A DNA stretch of 64,000 nt from Bacteroidota bacterium (GTDB lineage: Bacteria; Bacteroidota; Bacteroidia; Bacteroidales; Prolixibacteraceae): positions 1-64,000 of the forward strand of contig JAEYXH010000015.1 of the NCBI GenBank assembly GCA_023428545.1, in the 5' to 3' direction. The position numbers and the translations under genes are program-made. Shown in pieces: positions 59,002 through 64,000 of the stretch. The notes under the pieces were generated by a model. It was not told the DNA's origin. It ran no database searches and saw only the letters and a program-made list of their open reading frames with translations. Position 1 is the first letter of the stretch. Each line of letters starts with the position of its first letter.

Positions 59002-60735
59002 TTAGTCCTGAAGAAGTTTTGTCCCCGTATCTTCTACTACCCGTTTTTTCCAGCTTTCTGGGTATCCAGGGAACCCGGGAGAACGGGGATAACCCCATGG
59101 ATTCCGGAGAAATTCTCCATTCTCGGTCTGCTTAACGTTGCCATCCAGGAATTTTACCAACAGATATTCACCCAACTGCTTCCATACTTTCACTGTTTGG
59201 TCAGCTGTGTTGCACGAATAGTCTGTCAGAAAGTTTCTTGCAAGCTCAGGATCTGCCTGATATAATTGAAGGGCACCCGCATCCACGGCTGTCTGGTAGG
59301 CAGCAAATTTCCCTTCAAGCTCATCCTGTAATTCTCTGACATCGGGCATGACCCTGTCATAAAAAAGGTATACAAAATGTGCGACGCGGTTGAATACCCA
59401 AAAAGCTGCATTATCTGAATATTTCAGCATGTCGCCGTTACCTTCAGCAAATGACTCTGGCACACGATTTATGCCGCAATAAAAAGGCACATATACTGTA
59501 GATCCGGCATCGTCAACACCCATCCAGAATACACCGCCAATGGGATTGGGCAGCCAATTCCGCATTTGTGCGACAAAAGAAAATCCTGTTTGCTGGGTTA
59601 CGGTTACACGTTCATTGACATAGGTTTTACCGTCTTGCTCCCAGGTCAGCGGCCTCCATCTGTAAGGCAAGCCAAAGGGGCCGGCTCCGGCATCTTTGGA
59701 CATGTCGAGTGATGTACCCTGCAGATAATTACGTTTGAAGTTCATCAGGTCACGCACCGATATTTTTCTGTCGGGTTTGATAAACAGCGGGATACGATCT
59801 TTGCTTATATCGCCGGTAGCATAGTCCCAATACTTTGACATGCCGCTATTTACTTCGTTGAACATTGCCCAAACCCGGAGATCACAAAACCGGGCTGCGC
59901 CAAAATCGAGGGGGGCATATGCATCACTGAAACTAAACTCTTCATCGGAACCTTCGAAGTATCCTTTGTCACGGGCAAATGTTATCACATCATGGGCATA
60001 CATAACCTCTAAATCTGGATTGTTGAGTTTGTCAAAATCCTTGCTTGTAATGGAGCGGATGCCATCAGCAACCGGAAAACCTGTAATACGGGCAGCGTTG
60101 GCATGTGCCGAAATGTATCCATCAGGAACCTTGAGTGCTACCCAAACTGCTCCTTTGTTGACATTTGCTGTAATTTTGGTTTTCTTGTCAGTACGCATGT
60201 CGACTCCCTTGCCTATGATTTCCATGTACCACACTTCATTGGCATCACCAATTGAAAATGATTCCCCGGTTGATGCATAGCCATAGGTGTCAACTAGTTC
60301 GCTGATTACCCGGATTGCTTCCCTGGCAGTTTTGGACCGTTGCAAGGCGAGAAACATCAGGCTTCCATAATCCACAATTCCTGTTGTGTCGAGCAATTCT
60401 TTTCGGCCGTCAAACGTAGTCTCACCAATTGCAACCTGATGCTCGTTCATAAATCCAATCACCTGGTATGTTTCAGGTGCCTGTGGTATTTGACCAAGTG
60501 GCTTGGCTGTTCCCCTGTCGTAAAGTGTCACCATCGAGCCTTGAGGCCACTTTCCTGCAGGGCGCCAATATAGCTCACCATATCGAATATGGGAATCAGC
60601 GGCATAAGTGACCATAACTGAACCGTCAGCAGAGGCTCCCTTTGTAACCATGTAGTTGGTGCAGGCGATGATTTCTGTTTTTGTAAGAATCAGTGATAAG
60701 AATATCATGGCCGCAATGAATAGTTGTCTGTGCAT
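59002..60735 (-). CDS. C69-family dipeptidase (U34/PepD type), exported
   Basis: A 577-residue Ntn-hydrolase peptidase. After a signal sequence, ACTNYMVTKGASADGS places the nucleophile at Cys25. Removal of the first 24 residues would expose it as the N-terminal residue the mechanism needs. Other family marks are GETTFDGR, TYGYASTGESFSIGDANEVWYMEI and YAPLDFGAARFCDLRVW. The enzyme cleaves dipeptides or small peptides, here in the periplasm, while the Lactobacillus PepD type is cytoplasmic. It stands alone between two terminated units. In the context of the muropeptide genes 10 kb away it could finish peptide breakdown, but no direct link is seen. Confidence 0.92.
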   Translation of the reverse strand: MHRQLFIAAMIFLSLILTKTEIIACTNYMVTKGASADGSVMVTYAADSHIRYGELYWRPAGKWPQGSMVTLYDRGTAKPLGQIPQAPETYQVIGFMNEHQVAIGETTFDGRKELLDTTGIVDYGSLMFLALQRSKTAREAIRVISELVDTYGYASTGESFSIGDANEVWYMEIIGKGVDMRTDKKTKITANVNKGAVWVALKVPDGYISAHANAARITGFPVADGIRSITSKDFDKLNNPDLEVMYAHDVITFARDKGYFEGSDEEFSFSDAYAPLDFGAARFCDLRVWAMFNEVNSGMSKYWDYATGDISKDRIPLFIKPDRKISVRDLMNFKRNYLQGTSLDMSKDAGAGPFGLPYRWRPLTWEQDGKTYVNERVTVTQQTGFSFVAQMRNWLPNPIGGVFWMGVDDAGSTVYVPFYCGINRVPESFAEGNGDMLKYSDNAAFWVFNRVAHFVYLFYDRVMPDVRELQDELEGKFAAYQTAVDAGALQLYQADPELARNFLTDYSCNTADQTVKVWKQLGEYLLVKFLDGNVKQTENGEFLRNPWGYPRSPGFPGYPESWKKRVVEDTGTKLLQD

Positions 60736-60814
60736 AATACCTGAATTATTTTTGATTGAAATACAAATTAAGTATTTGTGCTGGCAAAATAGTTTTTTAC
60801 TTGGTATTTACCAA

Positions 60815-61063
60815 TCATGATTTCTTCCGAAGTTCATATTCTTTGATGATGGTCAAGGCCCTTGCAACATTTCCCTTTGAAACGATCAGGGAAACAGACC
60901 CCGCTCCTCCGGGTGATGTCCACCATGGATTAAGTGTCCCCATAATCTCGTCTTTCAAGTATGTTTCGATTTCATCATTTTCAAGCATGGATTTTAAAAG
61001 ACCTGCTTCCCAGGCAGTCCCGGACCATACAACGACAGGGTCTGATTCGTTCAAAACTGACAT
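60815..61063 (-). CDS. DUF2007 family small protein (putative signal-transducing)
   Basis: An 82-residue cytoplasmic protein. It has the DUF2007 pattern: VVVWSGTAWEAGLLKSMLENDEIETYLKD at the start, a glycine-rich centre (SPGGAGSVSLIV) and the ending ARALTIIKEYE. The family is a small ferredoxin-like fold of unknown function, sometimes fused to membrane or zinc-ribbon domains. It lies 79 bp upstream of the C69 peptidase on the same strand and may share its promoter. Confidence 0.87.
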   Translation of the reverse strand: MSVLNESDPVVVWSGTAWEAGLLKSMLENDEIETYLKDEIMGTLNPWWTSPGGAGSVSLIVSKGNVARALTIIKEYELRKKS

Positions 61064-61355
61064 AGTATTATATTTTTTATAAAGAAAGTTTTACAGAAAT
61101 CAACTTAAGAAAGCTGGTTATGCAATAGTAAAGATTTTCCGGGTATCAAAAAGATATTGAATTCATTATCATCATTTAGAGAAATATACGTAAATTGTAT
61201 AAGTATACAGATCATATGTCAAAAGTATTTTTCTGGCGACATATATGAATCGTGCTTCTAATCCCCTGATTTGATCTTGATTTTAGAAGGTTCCCCTCTT
61301 TCTGATTTCTTGATTTTCTTAACATTTTATTTGTCATTTATAAACTGAATTGTAA

Positions 61356-63533
61356 ATGAAGAAACTCTCTTTTTTGATGTTTGTTCTGATATTTCTTTTT
61401 ACCGCAAGTTGCGGAATTAAGGATGCCATGGACAAACTGGGCAAATCTGCAGATAGTATTGCTGAGTCGATCGAACAGGTATCTGATGCTGCAACCAGTC
61501 TGCTTAATAAGATTAATGACATCTCACGTTTGGTTGATTCGAAGCTTGAAAGTGGCGAAATAAACCAGGAGATTGCTGATATGATTGATGGAAGGCTTTA
61601 TATCCTGACTCAATCCATTGAATCTGCGATTCAAAATACTGGAGGTTACATGTTTGATCGGCTTGACGGTTCTGTCGACAATGCATTCGGAGAGTTAGAC
61701 ATATTGCTTGATAATCTCATGGCTGGTGTACTTGGAAATTATGTCCCGGCTATTATTGACCAGGTGTCTTCCCAAATGCAGTTACAGATTAATACCATAA
61801 CTTCTTCCCTTGAGGACTTGATAATCCTGACAGCCGGACAAACAGTTTATGTAATTGACAAAACATTCAATGGCCTGATTATTACAATTTCTTCTGTCAT
61901 TCTGGCTATTGGACTTCTGGTTTTTGCATTGGTATTCCTGAGAAAGGGACGCAAACTGACAGGTGCCAACTATATTGGAGTTGGGATCTTTGTAATATTC
62001 CTCGCATTTTTTCTGGTAATAATCCTGGTACCATCAGTCAGGGGAAGGATACTGACTGGATTTGACTATGCTGCTGCCTTGGATGTCAAAGAAATTCCTC
62101 CCAAAATTACGGCTGTAGTCCCTGAGAATATTGTTCTTGGGAAAACTCAACGTATTTATATTTATGGAAGGCACCTGAATCAATTAAAGAATGTGGCTGT
62201 TAAGTTAACGCAGGGCGATCAGGAGATATTCACTTTCCCCAAGAGCACACATATTGTGTATACAAGCAATAGAATTGTGCTTGGAAACCTGGACAAGGAA
62301 CTTCGCTGGTTTATTCCCGCATATCCTGTTTTTAAACAATATATGCAGGATCAGGGGGCATTGACGACAATAACCGAGAATCAGGCAATACAGATTGGAA
62401 ATACCCTTTCGCAAGTGCATTTTAGCCATATCAAACCGGGTATTTCGGCACCACAAACTGTTAATATTGGTGGATTGCATCATTTGAATATGAATGTGAT
62501 GGCAATGTCTTCAACACCTTCAATACCCAAAGCCCTTCCAATAAAACCTGAACTGAATAAGGTTAAAGAAAAGACCAAGGATTTGGTGATTGCGGAAGTG
62601 GGAGGGATTAAGGCTGGAAATTTGCTGGAAATATTCAATAAATTTTTCAAACAGCAGTATCGTATTGAAGAAGGTGACTATGGACTTCAGGTTCTTGACG
62701 ACAGTGTGAGAATTGAATCACCACAATTTTTGATTGTCAGCAACCCGCCTCCACCAGTTCCTGATCCGGATATCTTTATAATGGATCTGAACTGGTCAGG
62801 TGGCATAACGCCGATAAGCAGGCAATCTGCTACCCTTGACGTGACCTTCGGGTTTAAGCATCCCGAATCAGTTCCCCGGGATTTCAATGCCAGGGTCATT
62901 ACTGTTCCCACTACCACCCCTTTGACAATAAATGTCCCTGAAGGGAAGATTGCCGCAGCGATGTCGGGTAACCGAATCACGGTAACATCAAATCCATTTA
63001 ATATCGATGATAGTGGCAATTATTCATTCGTATGTTCTGTCGATGACCAGAATCAGGTAAAGGAGTCGGATGAATCAAATAATACTTTCACAAAAGTATT
63101 GACTGTTGGTGAATTTGTTTATGATGTCACACTGGATCGGTTCTTTCTTGAACCGCTAAGCAGCACCGTTAAAAAGGGAGGCGAATTTTCTTTTTCACTT
63201 GTGGCTGATGCAGGGGGAAATCCTACCTCGTCATGCCAAAAGGTTATTGAGCTTAATAAGGATGAAACTACATCCTTGCCATGCCAGTTCACCTTCACTG
63301 CCATGAAAGAAGGGCAAAATGTGATGATTACTTTTATCCCGATTATGGAAGTCAGTTTTGGCTTGATGGAGTTTCTTAATTTCACCATGAATTTAGGAAA
63401 TTCCGTATGGCAAAAGCAGCTGGATGTTAATCCCACAGGTTTGGGTGATATCAAGGAATATGATATCCTACGTGAAACACAGCATTACAAACTGCACGGA
63501 AAAATGACTGTAACCAGAACAAGATCAGAATGA
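61356..63533 (+). CDS. lipoprotein with two transmembrane helices, TIG-like and CARDB domains
   Basis: A 725-residue protein of unknown function. Lipobox FTASC (Cys19) is followed by a helical, coiled-coil-like region (about 21-160). Two hydrophobic helices lie at about 173-195 and 206-225, with the basic loop RKGRK between them. A TIG-like domain follows at about 246-330 (PPKITAVVPENIVLGKTQRI), then a spacer of about 130 residues and a CARDB adhesion-type domain at about 470-585, with the typical ending ESDESNNTF. The last 140 residues look like another beta-sandwich. A lipid anchor plus a helical hairpin is unusual. The main question is whether the membrane part sits in the inner membrane or the signal is not a lipobox. 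It is monocistronic. Confidence 0.8.
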   Translation: MKKLSFLMFVLIFLFTASCGIKDAMDKLGKSADSIAESIEQVSDAATSLLNKINDISRLVDSKLESGEINQEIADMIDGRLYILTQSIESAIQNTGGYMFDRLDGSVDNAFGELDILLDNLMAGVLGNYVPAIIDQVSSQMQLQINTITSSLEDLIILTAGQTVYVIDKTFNGLIITISSVILAIGLLVFALVFLRKGRKLTGANYIGVGIFVIFLAFFLVIILVPSVRGRILTGFDYAAALDVKEIPPKITAVVPENIVLGKTQRIYIYGRHLNQLKNVAVKLTQGDQEIFTFPKSTHIVYTSNRIVLGNLDKELRWFIPAYPVFKQYMQDQGALTTITENQAIQIGNTLSQVHFSHIKPGISAPQTVNIGGLHHLNMNVMAMSSTPSIPKALPIKPELNKVKEKTKDLVIAEVGGIKAGNLLEIFNKFFKQQYRIEEGDYGLQVLDDSVRIESPQFLIVSNPPPPVPDPDIFIMDLNWSGGITPISRQSATLDVTFGFKHPESVPRDFNARVITVPTTTPLTINVPEGKIAAAMSGNRITVTSNPFNIDDSGNYSFVCSVDDQNQVKESDESNNTFTKVLTVGEFVYDVTLDRFFLEPLSSTVKKGGEFSFSLVADAGGNPTSSCQKVIELNKDETTSLPCQFTFTAMKEGQNVMITFIPIMEVSFGLMEFLNFTMNLGNSVWQKQLDVNPTGLGDIKEYDILRETQHYKLHGKMTVTRTRSE

Positions 63534-63560
63534 TCTCCTGAATGTAATCAATACGTTTGA

Positions 63561-63600
63561 AAAGGTCTGACTTATTTTGAGTCAGACCTTTATTGTTTTT
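63561..63600 (+). terminator. rho-independent terminator of the CARDB lipoprotein gene
   Basis: AAAGGTCTGACT (63561-63572) pairs perfectly over 12 bp with AGTCAGACCTTT (63580-63591) around a 7-nt loop, then ATTGTTTTTT. The following 295 bp (to 63895) hold only the short repeats noted at 63727-63773 and no credible gene. Confidence 0.9.
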
Positions 63601-63726
63601 TCAAAGGAGGTTATTGAGGCTCAAAATTTTCCATTCATCCTCACCCTTTACGCAACTTATCCAGGTACCGGCCCCATTATTGGTATTTCCATATTTTTCA
63701 CATACTATTACCATAGTTTCGACATA

Positions 63727-63773
63727 AAAAAATGGTAAAACAATGGTGAAAGACTGGAGAAACAATGGTGAAA
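63727..63773 (+). repeat. short direct repeats AAACAATGGTGAAA
   Basis: AAACAATGGTGAAA occurs at 63738-63751 and 63760-63773 (22-bp period), preceded by the degenerate copy AAAAAATGGTAAAA at 63727-63740. Role unknown. Confidence 0.55.
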
Positions 63774-63895
63774 CCAATACTCGGTGCAATACCTGACTCA
63801 ATATTGGTCAAAAGGGCAATGAATTTCAATTACAGGACGATAAATAATAAAAAACTGTTTATTTTTAAGAAGTTAAGTCATGTAGCTGCCATTTC

Positions 63896-64000
63896 ATGAT
63901 GATTGATCTCAGGATCTCACCCAAAGGTCCAAAATCCCATATCTTTATAGATTGTCTTGTAAATGGATCTGATTTAATGAAAAGCATAAATACTAAATTG
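63896..64000 (+). CDS. possible 5' end of an unidentified gene, cut by the window edge
   Basis: From an ATG at 63896 (a second ATG follows at once) the frame stays open for 35 codons to the right edge: MMIDLRISPKGPKSHIFIDC, then more polar residues. No family can be named from so little. The frame may be chance. Confidence 0.25.
   Translation, partial: MMIDLRISPKGPKSHIFIDCLVNGSDLMKSINTKL

Noticed and set aside
63601..63801. 66-codon minus-strand open frame after the last terminator
   Set aside because: It needs a TTG start, has no recognisable domain, and overlaps the direct-repeat region. Coding character is not convincing.

Overview
The window looks like a chromosomal segment of a fermentative, anaerobic member of the Bacteroidota, most likely Bacteroidales-like. 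The support is family content: a primary sigma factor without region 1.1, a Rho with a long disordered insert, a DUF5606 protein, TonB-dependent receptors (one paired with a DUF4249 lipoprotein), and an RND efflux operon ending in a PG0541-type protein. Several genes are preceded by the Bacteroidota -7 element TAnnTTTG. A pyruvate:ferredoxin oxidoreductase and a trimeric NAD-linked [FeFe] hydrogenase point to anaerobic fermentation with H2 turnover. LL-diaminopimelate aminotransferase points to the DapL route to lysine and peptidoglycan. No rRNA, tRNA, CRISPR array or complete insertion sequence was seen. The only mobile-type gene is the N-terminus of a serine recombinase cut by the left edge.

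Layout. 0-12.2 kb: recombinase fragment, KefC/KefF-type antiporter pair, Tat-exported glycosylasparaginase, RRM RNA-binding protein, OmpA protein with calcium-binding repeats, DnaQ-like exonuclease, DUF5606 protein, BtuB-like receptor, orphan ECF sigma factor, DJ-1 protein, and rpoD-rpe. 12.5-25 kb: rho, an AAA_14-type ATPase, nifJ, two exported hydrolases, and a 4-alpha-glucanotransferase with two starch-binding domains. 25.2-28.7 kb: hydrogenase operon hydCBA. 29-34.7 kb: small carboxypeptidase-regulatory-like protein, TonB receptor plus DUF4249, and a convergent PafA-type phosphatase homologue that has lost most catalytic residues.

35-51 kb: fluoride exporter CrcB with a DUF190 protein, followed by a neighbourhood rich in cell-wall functions. 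It holds PBP4-type carboxypeptidase, MurQ and a MurNAc/GlcNAc kinase, DapL, and a three-gene operon for muropeptide breakdown (transglutaminase lipoprotein, NlpC/P60 lipoprotein, Tat-signal dipeptide epimerase). A two-domain glycosyltransferase, a cyclase-family enzyme, a GH78 rhamnosidase and a small CBM48 protein lie among them. 51-64 kb: Ca2+/Na+ antiporter, a TetR-RND efflux operon with a candidate TetR operator, a C69 dipeptidase, a DUF2007 protein, and an unusual membrane-anchored CARDB lipoprotein.

How the parts fit: PFOR supplies acetyl-CoA and reduced ferredoxin, and the hydrogenase appears built to work mainly with NAD(H). MurQ and the sugar kinase recycle the sugar half of murein, while the transglutaminase, NlpC and epimerase set handles the peptide half, apparently outside the cytoplasm. 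The most unusual items are the predicted pseudo-phosphatase, the exported epimerase operon, the reduced hydrogenase subunits, a possible structured RNA ahead of a TonB receptor, and the CARDB lipoprotein.
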